NCBI RefSeq assembly: GCF_001424265.1
Contig: NZ_LMOV01000012.1
Location: 411,050 to 475,049 of the forward strand
From: Acidovorax sp. Leaf160
GTDB taxonomy: Bacteria > Pseudomonadota > Gammaproteobacteria > Burkholderiales > Burkholderiaceae_C
Length of the DNA stretch: 64,000 nt
Reading direction: 5' to 3'
Below the pieces are notes generated by a model. That model had not been told where the DNA came from. It made no database searches and worked only from the letters and a program-made list of their open reading frames with translations. The translations under genes and the position numbers were made by a program. Positions 42,957 to 52,723 of the stretch are shown one piece after another (positions within the stretch are counted from its first letter, which is position 1; each line of letters opens with the position of its first letter).

Positions 42957-44802
42957 ATTTCTTCTGCGGCGGAACGTCCGTGCAGCTGCCGTGCGCGATC
43001 TCCGCCGCCATGCCGATGCTTTCGCCCAGCGTGGGGTGCGGGTGGATGGTCTTGCCGATGTCCACCGCGTCGGCGCCCATCTCGATCGCCAGGGCGATCT
43101 CGCCGATCATGTCGCCGGCGTGGGTGCCCACGATGCCGCCGCCCAGGATCTTGCCGTGGCCATGGGCCTCGGGCGAATCGTCGAAGAGCAGCTTGGTCAC
43201 GCCTTCGTCGCGGCCGTTGGCGATGGCGCGGCCGGAGGCGGTCCAGGGGAACAGGCCCTTCTTGACCTTGATGCCTTGCGACTTGGCCTGGTCTTCGGTC
43301 AGGCCCACCCATGCCACTTCGGGGTCGGTGTAGGCCACGCTCGGGATCACGCGGGCGTTGAAGGCGGCCAAGGCCAGTTCCTTGTTGCCCTGCAGTTCAC
43401 CGGCGATGACCTCGGCGGCCACATGCGCTTCATGCACCGCCTTGTGCGCCAGCATGGGCTGGCCCACGATGTCGCCGATGGCGAAGATGTGCGGCACGTT
43501 GGTGCGCATCTGCACGTCCACGTTGATGAAGCCGCGGTCGGTCACGGCCACGCCGGCCTTGTCGGCGGCGATCTTCTTGCCGTTGGGCGTGCGGCCGACG
43601 GCCTGCAGCACCAGGTCGTAGACCTGCGGCGCTGGCGCGGTGCCGCCCTCTTCCGCCGCGGCGAACGTCACCTCGATGCCTTCGGGCGTGGCCTTGGCCC
43701 CCACCGTCTTGGTCTTGAGCATGATGTTGTCGAAGCGCTTGGCGTTCATCTTCTGCCAGACCTTGACCAGGTCGCGGTCGGCGCCCTGCATCAGGCCGTC
43801 CATCATCTCGACCACATCGAGACGCGCGCCCAGCGTGGAATACACGGTGCCCATTTCCAGGCCGATGATGCCGCCGCCCAGGATCAGCATGCGCTTGGGG
43901 ACTTCCTTGAGCGCCAGGGCGCCGGTGGAATCCACCACGCGGGGATCGTCGGGCATGAAGGGCAGGCGCACTGCCTGCGAGCCGGCGGCGATGATGGCCT
44001 TCTTGAAGGCAATGACCTTCTTGGTGCCCGTCTTCTCCTGGCCCCCGCCGGTGGTTTCCTCCACTTCCAGGTGGTTGGCGCCCACGAACGCGCCGTAGCC
44101 GCGCACGGTGGTCACCTTGCGCATCTTGGCCATGGCGGCCAGGCCGCCGGTCAGCTTGCCGATGACCTTTTCCTTGTGGCCGCGCAGCGTGTCGATGTCG
44201 ACCTTGGGTGTGCCGAAGTCGATGCCGGCTGCCTTGAGATGGCTGGCTTCGTCGATCACGGCCGCCACGTGCAGCAGCGCCTTGGACGGGATGCAGCCCA
44301 CGTTCAGGCAGACGCCGCCCAGCGTCGAATAACGTTCGACGATGACGACCTTCAGCCCCAGGTCGGCCGCGCGGAAGGCGGCGCTGTAGCCGCCGGGGCC
44401 ACCGCCGAGCACGAGCACGTCGCACTCGATGTCGGCGCTGCCGCCGAAGCTGGCCGCTTCCACTTTAGGAGCGTCAGGCGCAGAGCTGGCGGGCGCCGCA
44501 GCCTGTTTTGGCTCGGAAGCCGCAGCAGGCGCGGGGGCCGGCGCAGCCGGGGCGCTGGCCGCGTCGGCCGCCTCCAGCGTCAGCACGACACCGCCTTCGG
44601 CGATCTTGTCGCCGACCTTCACCTTTACCTCCTTGACCACGCCGGCATGGCTCGAGGGGATTTCCATCGATGCCTTGTCGGATTCGACGGTGATGAGGCT
44701 CTGTTCCACCTTGATGGTGTCGCCGGCTTTCACCAGCACTTCGATCACGCCCACTTCGGCGAAGTCGCCGATGTCGGGCACCTTGATGTCGATCACTGCC
44801 AT
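42955..44802 (-). CDS. lpdA: Dihydrolipoyl dehydrogenase (E3) with N-terminal lipoyl domain
   Basis: The 615-residue protein starts with a lipoyl domain (residues 1-78, lipoyl-lysine in [16 protein letters not shown]), an Ala/Pro linker, then a full E3: FAD motif [18 protein letters not shown] at about residue 130, redox-active [17 protein letters not shown], the NAD motif [20 protein letters not shown] and the C-terminal [16 protein letters not shown] with the catalytic His-Glu. It reoxidises dihydrolipoamide of the pyruvate dehydrogenase complex. It is last of aceE-aceF-lpdA, 13 bp after aceF. The N-terminal lipoyl domain closely resembles that of aceF, suggesting duplication. Confidence 0.96.
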   Translation of the reverse strand: MAVIDIKVPDIGDFAEVGVIEVLVKAGDTIKVEQSLITVESDKASMEIPSSHAGVVKEVKVKVGDKIAEGGVVLTLEAADAASAPAAPAPAPAAASEPKQAAAPASSAPDAPKVEAASFGGSADIECDVLVLGGGPGGYSAAFRAADLGLKVVIVERYSTLGGVCLNVGCIPSKALLHVAAVIDEASHLKAAGIDFGTPKVDIDTLRGHKEKVIGKLTGGLAAMAKMRKVTTVRGYGAFVGANHLEVEETTGGGQEKTGTKKVIAFKKAIIAAGSQAVRLPFMPDDPRVVDSTGALALKEVPKRMLILGGGIIGLEMGTVYSTLGARLDVVEMMDGLMQGADRDLVKVWQKMNAKRFDNIMLKTKTVGAKATPEGIEVTFAAAEEGGTAPAPQVYDLVLQAVGRTPNGKKIAADKAGVAVTDRGFINVDVQMRTNVPHIFAIGDIVGQPMLAHKAVHEAHVAAEVIAGELQGNKELALAAFNARVIPSVAYTDPEVAWVGLTEDQAKSQGIKVKKGLFPWTASGRAIANGRDEGVTKLLFDDSPEAHGHGKILGGGIVGTHAGDMIGEIALAIEMGADAVDIGKTIHPHPTLGESIGMAAEIAHGSCTDVPPQKK

Positions 44803-44815
44803 GTCAGTTTCCCCT

Positions 44816-46498
44816 TCACAGCACGATGCGGCGGTAGTCCGCCAGAACCTGGCCCAGGAACGCGTTGAAGCGCGCGGCAGCGGCGCCGTCGATCACGCGG
44901 TGGTCGTACGACAGCGACAGCGGCAGCATCAGGCGCGGCACGAACTGCTTGCCGTCCCACACCGGCTTCATCTGGCCCTTGGAGAGGCCCAGGATGGCCA
45001 CTTCGGGCGCATTGACGATGGGGGTGAAGTGCGTGCCGCCGATGCCGCCCAGCGAAGAGATCGAGATGCAGCCGCCCTGCATGTCCGCCGCGCCCAGCTT
45101 GCCGTCGCGCGCCTTCTTGGCGAGTTCGCCCATCTCCTGGCTGATCTGCATGATGCCCTTCTTGTCGGCATCCTTGAGCACCGGCACCACCAGGCCATTG
45201 GGCGTGTCCGCCGCGAAGCCGATGTTGAAGTACTGCTTGTAGACCAGGGTGTCGCCGTCCAGGCTAGTGTTGAACTCGGGGAACTTTTTCAGCGCCGCGA
45301 CCAGGGCCTTGATGACGAAGGCCAGCATGGTCACCTTGACGCCGGACTTCTCGTTCTCCTTGTTGGTGGATACGCGGAAGGCTTCCAGCTCGGTGATGTC
45401 GGCCTCGTCGTTGTTGGTGACGTGGGGGATCATCACCCAGTTGCGGTGCAGGTTCGCGCCGCTGATCTTCTTGATCCGCGACAGGTCCTTGCGCTCGACG
45501 GTGCCGAACTTGGCGAAGTCCACCTTCGGCCAGGGCAGCAGGTCCATGCCCACGCCCGAACCACCGCTGGCGGCCGGAGCCTTGGCGGCCTGCGCCTTGG
45601 TCTGTACGCCGCCCGCCATCACCTGCTTGGTGAATGCCTGCACGTCGTCCTGTGTGATGCGGCCCTTGGGGCCGGTGCCCTTGATCTCTTCCAGCGGCAC
45701 ACCCAGTTCGCGAGCGAACTTGCGCACCGAGGGCGATGCGTGCGGCAGGCCGACGGGCGCGGCGCCAGGAGCGTGCGGCGCGGGTGCCGCGGCGGTGGCG
45801 CTGGCCGGCGCCGAGGCGGGCGCAGCAGCCGGTGCCGGGGCGGGCGCCTGCGATTCCGTCGGGGCCTGGGGCGCAGGAGCGGCCGCAGGCTGGGCGGCCG
45901 GTGCGGCGCCTTCCAGCACGGCCACGAAGTCGCCCACGTTGACCGTGTCACCGACCTTGATCTTCAGTTCCTTGACCACGCCGGCAGCGGGCGACGGGAT
46001 CTCCATCGACGCCTTGTCGGACTCGACGGTGAAGAGCGACTGCTCCTCCTTCACCGTGTCGCCCACCTTCACCAGCATCTCGATGACGGCGACGTCCTTG
46101 AAGTCGCCGATGTCGGGCACGCGCACTTCCAGCGGGCCGGCCGCGGCCGGTGCTGCGGCGGGTGCGGGTGCGGCAGCAGCGGGTGCTTCCGATTTGGTAG
46201 CGGCAGGCGCTGCTTCCGCTGGCGCCGCTGCCGGTTTGGGCTCCGCAGAGGCGCCGGCGTCGGCCGACTCCAGCACCACGATCACTGAACCCTGCTTGAC
46301 CTTGTCGCCGATGGCGACCTTGATCTCCTTGACGGTGCCGGCGTGGCTCGATGGAATCTCCATCGATGCCTTGTCCGACTCGACCGTGATCAGCGATTGT
46401 TCGGCCTTGACCGTGTCACCGGCCTTGACCAGCAGCTCGATCACGCCCACTTCGTCGAAATCCCCGATGTCCGGGACCTTGATGTCTACCAATGCCAT
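44816..46498 (-). CDS. aceF: Pyruvate dehydrogenase E2, dihydrolipoyllysine acetyltransferase
   Basis: The 560-residue protein has two lipoyl domains (residues about 1-78 and 118-195, each with [11 protein letters not shown]), Ala/Pro-rich swinging linkers, a peripheral subunit-binding domain ([20 protein letters not shown] with [13 protein letters not shown]), and the catalytic core ending in [18 protein letters not shown] with the active-site His. It transfers acetyl from lipoamide to CoA. It lies between aceE (18 bp) and lpdA (13 bp). Confidence 0.97.
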   Translation of the reverse strand: MALVDIKVPDIGDFDEVGVIELLVKAGDTVKAEQSLITVESDKASMEIPSSHAGTVKEIKVAIGDKVKQGSVIVVLESADAGASAEPKPAAAPAEAAPAATKSEAPAAAAPAPAAAPAAAGPLEVRVPDIGDFKDVAVIEMLVKVGDTVKEEQSLFTVESDKASMEIPSPAAGVVKELKIKVGDTVNVGDFVAVLEGAAPAAQPAAAPAPQAPTESQAPAPAPAAAPASAPASATAAAPAPHAPGAAPVGLPHASPSVRKFARELGVPLEEIKGTGPKGRITQDDVQAFTKQVMAGGVQTKAQAAKAPAASGGSGVGMDLLPWPKVDFAKFGTVERKDLSRIKKISGANLHRNWVMIPHVTNNDEADITELEAFRVSTNKENEKSGVKVTMLAFVIKALVAALKKFPEFNTSLDGDTLVYKQYFNIGFAADTPNGLVVPVLKDADKKGIMQISQEMGELAKKARDGKLGAADMQGGCISISSLGGIGGTHFTPIVNAPEVAILGLSKGQMKPVWDGKQFVPRLMLPLSLSYDHRVIDGAAAARFNAFLGQVLADYRRIVL

Positions 46499-46516
46499 GT
46501 CTGTCTCCGGCTCGGG

Positions 46517-49240
46517 TTATGCGTACAGCGGGTTGATCTTGTCGGCGTTGATGCCGTACTTCTGGATGGCTTCGGCCACCTTGGTGGCGGGCAGCACGCC
46601 GTCTTCGGCCAGGCCCTTGAGCGCGGCCACCACGATGTAGTGGCGGTTGATCTCGAAGTGCTCGCGCAGCTTGCTGCGGAAGTCGCTGCGGCCGAAGCCG
46701 TCGGTGCCCAGCACCTTGTACGTGCGGCCCTTGGGCACGAACGGACGGATCTGCTCGGCGTAGGCCTTCATGTAGTCGGTGGACGCCACCACCGGGCCGC
46801 TGGTCTTGGACAGCTGCTCTTCGACGTAGGACACGCGCGGTGCATCGGTCGGGTGCAGCAGGTTCCAGCGCTCGGCTTCCTGGCCGTCGCGGGTCAGCTC
46901 GTTGAAGCTCGGGCAGCTCCACACCGAAGCGGCCACGCCCCAGTCCTTCTCCAGCAGTTCCTGGGCGAAGAACGATTCGCGCAGGATGGTGCCGCTGCCC
47001 AGCAGCTGCACGGTGGGCGCATCCTTGGGCAAGGCAGGCGCCTGCTTGCAGATGTACATGCCCTTGATGATCTGCTCTTCGGTGCCGGGCTGCAGGCCGG
47101 GCATGGCGTAGTTCTCGTTGAGCAGCGTCAGGTAATAGAAGACGTTCTCCTGCCGCTCGACCATGCGCTTCATGCCGTCGTGCATGATCACCGCCACTTC
47201 GTGCGCGAAGGTGGGGTCGTAGCTGATGCAGTTCGGGATGGTGCCCGCCAGGATGTGGCTGTGGCCGTCTTCGTGCTGCAGGCCTTCGCCGTTCAGCGTG
47301 GTGCGGCCCGAGGTGCCGCCCAGGAGGAAGCCGCGCGCCTGCATGTCGCCGGCGGCCCAGGCCAGGTCGCCGATGCGCTGGAAACCGAACATCGAGTAGT
47401 ACACGTAGAACGGCACCATGATGCGGTTGTTCGTGCTGTACGACGTGGCGGCCGCGATCCAGCTGCTCATGCCGCCGGCTTCGTTGATGCCTTCCTGCAG
47501 GATCTGGCCGGCCTTGTCTTCCTTGTAATACATGACCTGGTCCTTGTCGACCGGGGTGTACTGCTGACCGTGCGGGTTGTAGATGCCGATCTGGCGGAAG
47601 AGGCCTTCCATGCCGAAGGTGCGGGCTTCGTCCACCAGGATGGGCACGACGCGCGGGCCCAGCGCCTGGTCGCGCAGCAGCTGCGTCAGGAAGCGCACGT
47701 AGGCCTGGGTGGTCGAGATCTCGCGGCCTTCGGGCGTGGGCTCCAGGATGGCCTTGAACGTCTCGAGCGCGGGCATCGTGAAGCTCTCGTCGGCCTTGGT
47801 GCGGCGGTGCGGCAGGTAGCCGCCCAGGGCCTTGCGGCGCTCGTGCAGGTACTTCATTTCCGGCGTGTCGTCGGCCGGTTTGTAGAACGGCAGCTCGGCG
47901 ATCTGGCTGTCGGGGATCGGGATGTTGAAGCGGTCGCGGAAGGCCTTGATGTCCTCGTCGCTCAGCTTCTTGGTCTGGTGGACGGTGTTCTTGCCCTCAC
48001 CGATCTTGCCCATGCCGAAGCCCTTGACGGTCTTGACCAGCAGCACGGTGGGCTGGCCCTTGTGCTCGTTGGCGGCGGAGAAGGCTGCATAGACCTTCTG
48101 CGCGTCGTGGCCGCCGCGGCGCAGGTTCCAGATCTCGTCGTCGCTCATGTGCTCGACCATCTTCAGCGTGCGCGGATCGCGGCCGAAGAAGTTCTTGCGC
48201 ACGTAGGCGCCGTCGTTGGCCTTGAACGACTGGTAGTCCCCGTCGTTGCACTCCATCATGATCTTGCGCAGCGCGCCATCCTTGTCGCGCGCCAGCAGGT
48301 CGTCCCAGCCCTTGCCCCAGAGCAGCTTGATGACGTTCCAGCCGGAGCCGCGGAATTCGCTTTCCAGCTCCTGGATGATCTTGCCGTTGCCGCGCACCGG
48401 GCCGTCCAGGCGCTGCAGGTTGCAGTTGATGACGAAGATCAGGTTGTCGAGGTTCTCGCGGGCGGCCAGGCCGATGGCGCCCAGCGATTCGACTTCGTCC
48501 ATCTCGCCGTCGCCGCAGAACACCCACACCTTGCGGTTTTCGGTGTTGGCGATGCCGCGGGCATGCAGGTATTTCAGGAAGCGGGCCTGGTAGATGGCCA
48601 TCAGCGGGCCCAGGCCCATCGAGACCGTGGGGAACTGCCAGAACTCGGGCATCAGCTTGGGGTGCGGATAGCTCGACAGGCCCTTGCCGTCCACTTCCTG
48701 GCGGAAGTTCAGCAGCTGCTCTTCGGACAGGCGCCCTTCCAGGTAGGCGCGGGCGTAGATGCCGGGCGACACGTGGCCCTGGATGTACAGCAGGTCGCCG
48801 CCGTGGTTCTCGCTCTCGGCGTGCCAGAAGTGGTTGAAGCCGGCGCCGAACATGTTGGCCAGCGAGGCGAAGGAGCCGATGTGGCCGCCCAGGTCGCCAC
48901 CCTCGGGCGGGTGGTGGCGGTTGGCCTTGACCACCATGGCCATGGCGTTCCAGCGCATGTAGGCGCGCAGGCGGGCTTCGATTTCCAGATTGCCGGGGCA
49001 GCGCGCTTCCTGGCTGGTTTCCAGCGTGTTGACGTAGCCGGTGTTGGCGGAAAACGGCGTGTCGATGCTGCTCTGGCGGGCGTGCTCCAGCAGCTGCTCG
49101 ATCAGGAAGTGCGCGCGCTCGGCACCCTCCTTGTCGATCACCGCCGTGAGCGCGTCCATCCACTCACGGGTTTCCTGCTGGTCGGTATCTGCGGGGGTCG
49201 AAGCGGCGCTGGCCGCTTGCTGCTCGGTCTTTCCTGACAT
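46517..49240 (-). CDS. aceE: Pyruvate dehydrogenase E1 component, homodimeric type
   Basis: The 907-residue enzyme has the homodimeric E1 layout, with GGHIGSFASLANMFGAGFNH near residue 105, the ThDP-binding WVFCGDGEMDEVES...NLIFVINCN stretch from about 230 and YYKEDKAGQILQEGINEAGG further on. Length and sequence match AceE, not the alpha/beta type. It decarboxylates pyruvate and acetylates the lipoyl groups of AceF. It is the first gene of the operon. Upstream is a 209-bp divergent promoter region shared with a PAS histidine kinase. Confidence 0.97.
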   Translation of the reverse strand: MSGKTEQQAASAASTPADTDQQETREWMDALTAVIDKEGAERAHFLIEQLLEHARQSSIDTPFSANTGYVNTLETSQEARCPGNLEIEARLRAYMRWNAMAMVVKANRHHPPEGGDLGGHIGSFASLANMFGAGFNHFWHAESENHGGDLLYIQGHVSPGIYARAYLEGRLSEEQLLNFRQEVDGKGLSSYPHPKLMPEFWQFPTVSMGLGPLMAIYQARFLKYLHARGIANTENRKVWVFCGDGEMDEVESLGAIGLAARENLDNLIFVINCNLQRLDGPVRGNGKIIQELESEFRGSGWNVIKLLWGKGWDDLLARDKDGALRKIMMECNDGDYQSFKANDGAYVRKNFFGRDPRTLKMVEHMSDDEIWNLRRGGHDAQKVYAAFSAANEHKGQPTVLLVKTVKGFGMGKIGEGKNTVHQTKKLSDEDIKAFRDRFNIPIPDSQIAELPFYKPADDTPEMKYLHERRKALGGYLPHRRTKADESFTMPALETFKAILEPTPEGREISTTQAYVRFLTQLLRDQALGPRVVPILVDEARTFGMEGLFRQIGIYNPHGQQYTPVDKDQVMYYKEDKAGQILQEGINEAGGMSSWIAAATSYSTNNRIMVPFYVYYSMFGFQRIGDLAWAAGDMQARGFLLGGTSGRTTLNGEGLQHEDGHSHILAGTIPNCISYDPTFAHEVAVIMHDGMKRMVERQENVFYYLTLLNENYAMPGLQPGTEEQIIKGMYICKQAPALPKDAPTVQLLGSGTILRESFFAQELLEKDWGVAASVWSCPSFNELTRDGQEAERWNLLHPTDAPRVSYVEEQLSKTSGPVVASTDYMKAYAEQIRPFVPKGRTYKVLGTDGFGRSDFRSKLREHFEINRHYIVVAALKGLAEDGVLPATKVAEAIQKYGINADKINPLYA

Positions 49241-49307
49241 GCCTTGTCTCCTCTGGGATGGTGCGACGGTGATTAACGATCGGCGCGGAGTTTCTCATAA
49301 ATCAAAC

Positions 49308-49320
49308 CGATTTCAAATCG
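49308..49320. promoter_or_regulatory. Inverted repeat in the aceE / histidine kinase divergent promoter region
   Basis: CGATTT and AAATCG are perfect inverted arms around one C, in the AT-rich part of the 209-bp gap between aceE and the kinase gene. It is a candidate operator for a regulator of the pdh operon or for the adjacent FixJ-type regulator. Assigned by symmetry and position only. Confidence 0.35.
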
Positions 49321-49437
49321 TGCTTTTCATTTTCATGATGCGATATTTTGCTGCAGGCGCACATATTTTCTTGTCGTGAAATTCGCCTTCGGCATGCCCA
49401 GCGTCGTCCCGGAAGAACGGCTGCGCGACACGCGACC

Positions 49438-49443
49438 TACACT
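49438..49443 (+). promoter_or_regulatory. TACACT -10-like element just upstream of the kinase ATG
   Basis: CCTACACT lies 6 bp before the ATG at 49450, with no Shine-Dalgarno. The arrangement matches that upstream of ATG 26629 and suggests a leaderless transcript. Confidence 0.45.
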
Positions 49444-49449
49444 CCCGGG

Positions 49450-52005
49450 ATGGATCCCTCGGCCCTTCACGTCAGCCCCGTCGCCGCCATCAAAACCCCT
49501 GCCCGCTGGTGGCGCAAATGGTGGCGCAGCCTTTCGCCCACCCGGCAGGACCGCTATGCCGCCGTGGCGCCGCTTGCGGCGGTGATGATGTTCCTGGCGG
49601 CCATCGTCGCGGCTTTCTGGTATTTGCGCATGGAGGAGGTGGAACGCGAAAAGGAAGCCCTCAAGCGTGACGTGGAATATGCCCAGCAGCGCGTGCGGCT
49701 GCGGCTGTTGGAGCGGCAGGAGCAGATCATGCGCATCGCGCGCGACCTCTCCAACCAGGACATGGAACGCGCGGACTTCTCCGCGCGGGCGGAGGCGCTG
49801 ATCAGCCAGTACCCGGAGCTGCAGGTCATCACCTGGGTGGACGAGCGCCGCCGCATCCGTGCCAGCCATTCGGCGCCCACCGTGCCCACCAGCCAGTTGC
49901 GCGTGGCCGGCGAGGTGCTGAAGACCGGCGACGCCGCCGACACCTTCAGCCTGGCCCGCGACCTCCAGCAGCCGGTGTATTCGCAGCCCGCCAGCGCCGA
50001 CGGCGAAAGCGCCCCGTTGCTGCAGTTGCAGGTGCCCCTGGCCGTGCAGGGCAAATTCACCGGCGTCGTGATGAGCGAGTATTCGGTCGACAGCCTGCTG
50101 CGCTACGGCACCCCGACCGAGGTGCTGGCCCGGTACGCGGTCACCCTGCTGGACGGCAACAACAAGGTGCTTGCGGGCACGCCGCTGGCGCCGCGCAGCG
50201 CCGGCCTGCTGCCCTGGCCGACCCGCGCCAACGAATACGAGGTGCCGGTGTCGCCGGTGGGCAACGGGCTGGTGCTGCGCGCGCAGGCCTACCGCACGTC
50301 GCTGGGCCTGGTGGGCAGCGGGCTCTTCTGGCTGGTGGGCACGCTGAGCGCCATGACGGCCTGGCTGCTGATCGCCACCTGGCGCCACACCCGCCGCCGC
50401 ATGCAGGCGCAGCAGGCGCTGGTGGCGGAAACCAACTTCCGGCGGGCGATGGAGAACTCCATCCTGACCGGCATGCGGGCTCTGGACATGCAGGGCCGCA
50501 TCACCTACGTGAATGCCGCGTTCTGCCAGATGACCGGCTGGAGCGAAGCCGAACTGGTGGGCCAGCTGCCTCCCTATACCTACTGGCCCGAATCCGACCA
50601 CGAGGCCCTCCGGGCCAAGCTGCGCGACGAAATGTCGGGCAAGCACTTCGCCGGGGGCTTCCAGGTGCGGGTCAAGCGCCGCAGCGGGACGCTCTTCGAC
50701 GCGCGGCTCTACGTGTCGCCGCTGATCGACGCCCACGGCGTGCAGACCGGGTGGATGACGTCGATGACCGACATCACCGAGCCCAACCGCGTGCGCGAGC
50801 AGCTCTCCGCATCGCACGAGCGCTTCACCATCGTGCTGGAGTCGCTCGATGCCTCGGTGTCGGTGGCGCCGCTCGGCAGCGAGGAATTGCTCTTCGCCAA
50901 CAAGCTCTACCGCCAGTGGTTCGGCTCGCAAACCGCAGGGCACCTGCAATTGGTGGCGCAGGCCGGCGTGCTGCCGGGCGCCGACCCGCACCACTCGTCG
51001 GGCATGGACGACGAGGACGGCCTGATGGGCCTGCCGACCGATCCGCTGACCACCGCCCGGTCGGAAAACGCCGAGATCTACCTGCCCGATCTCGGCAAAT
51101 GGCTGGAGGTGCGCTCGCGCTACCTGAACTGGGTGGACGGCCGGCTGGCGCAGATGGTGATTGCCACCGACATCACCCCGCGCCGCCAGGCGGAGGAACA
51201 GGCCGCCCGCCAGGCGGAGCGGGCCCAGTCCGTCAGCCGGCTGATCACCATGGGCGAAATGGCATCCAGCGTGGCCCATGAACTGAACCAGCCGCTGACC
51301 GCCATCAGCAACTACTGCAGCGGCATGGTGTCGCGCATCCAGAACGGGCAGATCACCGAAGAGGCGCTCCTGTCGGCGCTGCAGAAGACGGCCCACCAGG
51401 CGCAGCGTGCCGGGCAGATCATCCAGCGCATCCGCGCCTTCGTGAAACGCAGCGAGCCCAACCGCGCGCTCGCCGACGTGCCGGGCATGGTGGGCGAAGC
51501 GGTGGAACTGGCCGATATCGAGCTGCGGCGGCACAACGTGCGGCTGTCGCACTACGTGGCGGCCCGCCTGCCCAAGGTGATGGCGGACACCATCCTGATC
51601 GAGCAGGTGCTGGTGAACCTGATGAAGAACGGTGCCGAGTCCATCGCCCACGCCCAGCGCCCGCCTTCGCGCCGCAGCGTGGAGCTGCGCGTGGTCCCGC
51701 GCAACGTGGAAGGCCGGGACGTGATCGAGTTCTCCGTGCAGGACACGGGCAAGGGCCTGGCCCCGGAGGTGCTCGAACACCTGTTCGAAGCGTTCTATTC
51801 GACCAAGCAGGAAGGCATGGGCATGGGGCTCAACCTCTGCCGGAGCATCGTCGAGTCGCACCAGGGCCGGATGCAGGCGGAGAACATCTACAATGGGACG
51901 GATATCGCCGGCTGCCGGTTCTCCTTCTGGCTACCTCTCGCCCAGCCTGCGGATGCCACTACGAATTCAATAGCAAACACGCCCAACCCAAGGACGACTG
52001 CATGA
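49450..52005 (+). CDS. Membrane PAS-domain sensor histidine kinase
   Basis: The 851-residue kinase has TM1 at about residues 35-60 (AAVAPLAAVMMFLAAIVAAF), a periplasmic sensor of ~220 residues, TM2 near 285-310 (GSGLFWLVGTLSAMTAWLLI), PAS domains starting at FRRAMENSILTGMRALDMQG and RFTIVLESLDASVSVAPLG, a HisKA H-box (MASSVAHELNQPLTAISNY; His near residue 613) and a HATPase domain (VLVNLMKNGAES; DTGKGLAPEVLEHLFEAFYS with QEGMGMGLNLCRSIV). The FixL/DctB style H-box fits the FixJ-like partner encoded next, whose start overlaps this stop by 4 nt. The last ~14 codons include an ATAGC-type repeat fragment. The ligand is unknown. Confidence 0.93.
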   Translation: MDPSALHVSPVAAIKTPARWWRKWWRSLSPTRQDRYAAVAPLAAVMMFLAAIVAAFWYLRMEEVEREKEALKRDVEYAQQRVRLRLLERQEQIMRIARDLSNQDMERADFSARAEALISQYPELQVITWVDERRRIRASHSAPTVPTSQLRVAGEVLKTGDAADTFSLARDLQQPVYSQPASADGESAPLLQLQVPLAVQGKFTGVVMSEYSVDSLLRYGTPTEVLARYAVTLLDGNNKVLAGTPLAPRSAGLLPWPTRANEYEVPVSPVGNGLVLRAQAYRTSLGLVGSGLFWLVGTLSAMTAWLLIATWRHTRRRMQAQQALVAETNFRRAMENSILTGMRALDMQGRITYVNAAFCQMTGWSEAELVGQLPPYTYWPESDHEALRAKLRDEMSGKHFAGGFQVRVKRRSGTLFDARLYVSPLIDAHGVQTGWMTSMTDITEPNRVREQLSASHERFTIVLESLDASVSVAPLGSEELLFANKLYRQWFGSQTAGHLQLVAQAGVLPGADPHHSSGMDDEDGLMGLPTDPLTTARSENAEIYLPDLGKWLEVRSRYLNWVDGRLAQMVIATDITPRRQAEEQAARQAERAQSVSRLITMGEMASSVAHELNQPLTAISNYCSGMVSRIQNGQITEEALLSALQKTAHQAQRAGQIIQRIRAFVKRSEPNRALADVPGMVGEAVELADIELRRHNVRLSHYVAARLPKVMADTILIEQVLVNLMKNGAESIAHAQRPPSRRSVELRVVPRNVEGRDVIEFSVQDTGKGLAPEVLEHLFEAFYSTKQEGMGMGLNLCRSIVESHQGRMQAENIYNGTDIAGCRFSFWLPLAQPADATTNSIANTPNPRTTA

Positions 52006-52628
52006 GCTTGATTCCGAAAAAAGGCACGGTCTACGTCGTTGACGACGACGAGGCCGTCCGCGACTCCCTGCAATGGCTGCTGGAAGGCAAGGACTATCGC
52101 GTACGCTGCTTTGATTCGGCCGAATCGTTTCTGTCGCGCTACGACCCGCGCGAAGTGGCCTGCCTCATCGTGGACATCCGCATGGGCGGCATGACCGGGC
52201 TCGAACTGCAGGACCGCCTGCTGGAGCGCAAGTCGCCGCTGCCCGTCGTCTTCATCACCGGCCACGGCGATGTGCCGATGGCGGTGAACACCATGAAGAA
52301 GGGTGCGCTCGACTTCATCCAGAAGCCGTTCAACGAGGAAGAACTCGTCGGTCTGGTCGAACGCATGCTCGAACATGCTCGCGAAGCCTTCGCCGGCTAC
52401 CAGCAGGCCGCAAGCCGCGACGCCCTGCTCTCCAAGCTCACCAGCCGCGAAGCGCAGGTGCTCGAGCGCATCGTCGCCGGCCGCCTGAACAAGCAGATCG
52501 CCGACGACCTGGGCATCAGCATCAAGACGGTCGAGGCGCACCGCGCCAACATCATGGAAAAGCTCGGTGCCAATACCGTGGCCGACCTGCTGAAGATCGC
52601 CCTGGGGCAGAACGCACCGAAGGCTTGA
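52002..52628 (+). CDS. FixJ-family response regulator (REC-LuxR HTH)
   Basis: The 208-residue protein has a receiver domain (VYVVDDDEAVRDSLQWLLEG; phospho-acceptor Asp in CLIVDIRMGGMTGLELQD near residue 58; conserved Lys in LDFIQKPFNEEEL) and a LuxR-type HTH (LTSREAQVLERIVAGRLNKQ, then IADDLGISIKTVEAHRANIM). It is coupled to the preceding kinase by an ATGA overlap. It probably activates transcription of metabolic or respiratory targets; the divergent pdh operon is an obvious candidate, unproven. Confidence 0.94.
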   Translation: MSLIPKKGTVYVVDDDEAVRDSLQWLLEGKDYRVRCFDSAESFLSRYDPREVACLIVDIRMGGMTGLELQDRLLERKSPLPVVFITGHGDVPMAVNTMKKGALDFIQKPFNEEELVGLVERMLEHAREAFAGYQQAASRDALLSKLTSREAQVLERIVAGRLNKQIADDLGISIKTVEAHRANIMEKLGANTVADLLKIALGQNAPKA

Positions 52629-52657
52629 CGCGTCGAGCCTTCCCTTGCTCACTTTCC

Positions 52658-52701
52658 GATAGCTGTCAGCGCTTATACACCGGGCGCTAGACAGCTTTTT
52701 T
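52658..52701 (+). terminator. Terminator-like dispersed repeat after the response regulator gene
   Basis: AGCTGTCAGCGC and GCGCTAGACAGCT pair as a long stem with one bulge, followed by TTTTTT. The element has the same blocks as the copies at 25008-25050 and 33375-33420 (ATAGCT, CTTATAC, GCGCTAGA, T-run). It would end transcription of the kinase/regulator pair, 23 bp before folD. Confidence 0.75.
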
Positions 52702-52723
52702 ACTTGTAAATTCCATTCCTACG

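Noticed and set aside
46343-49237. A 964-residue plus-strand frame opposite aceE
   Set aside because: It is antisense to a well-conserved enzyme and its repetitive Val/Ala/His composition matches a mirror frame.
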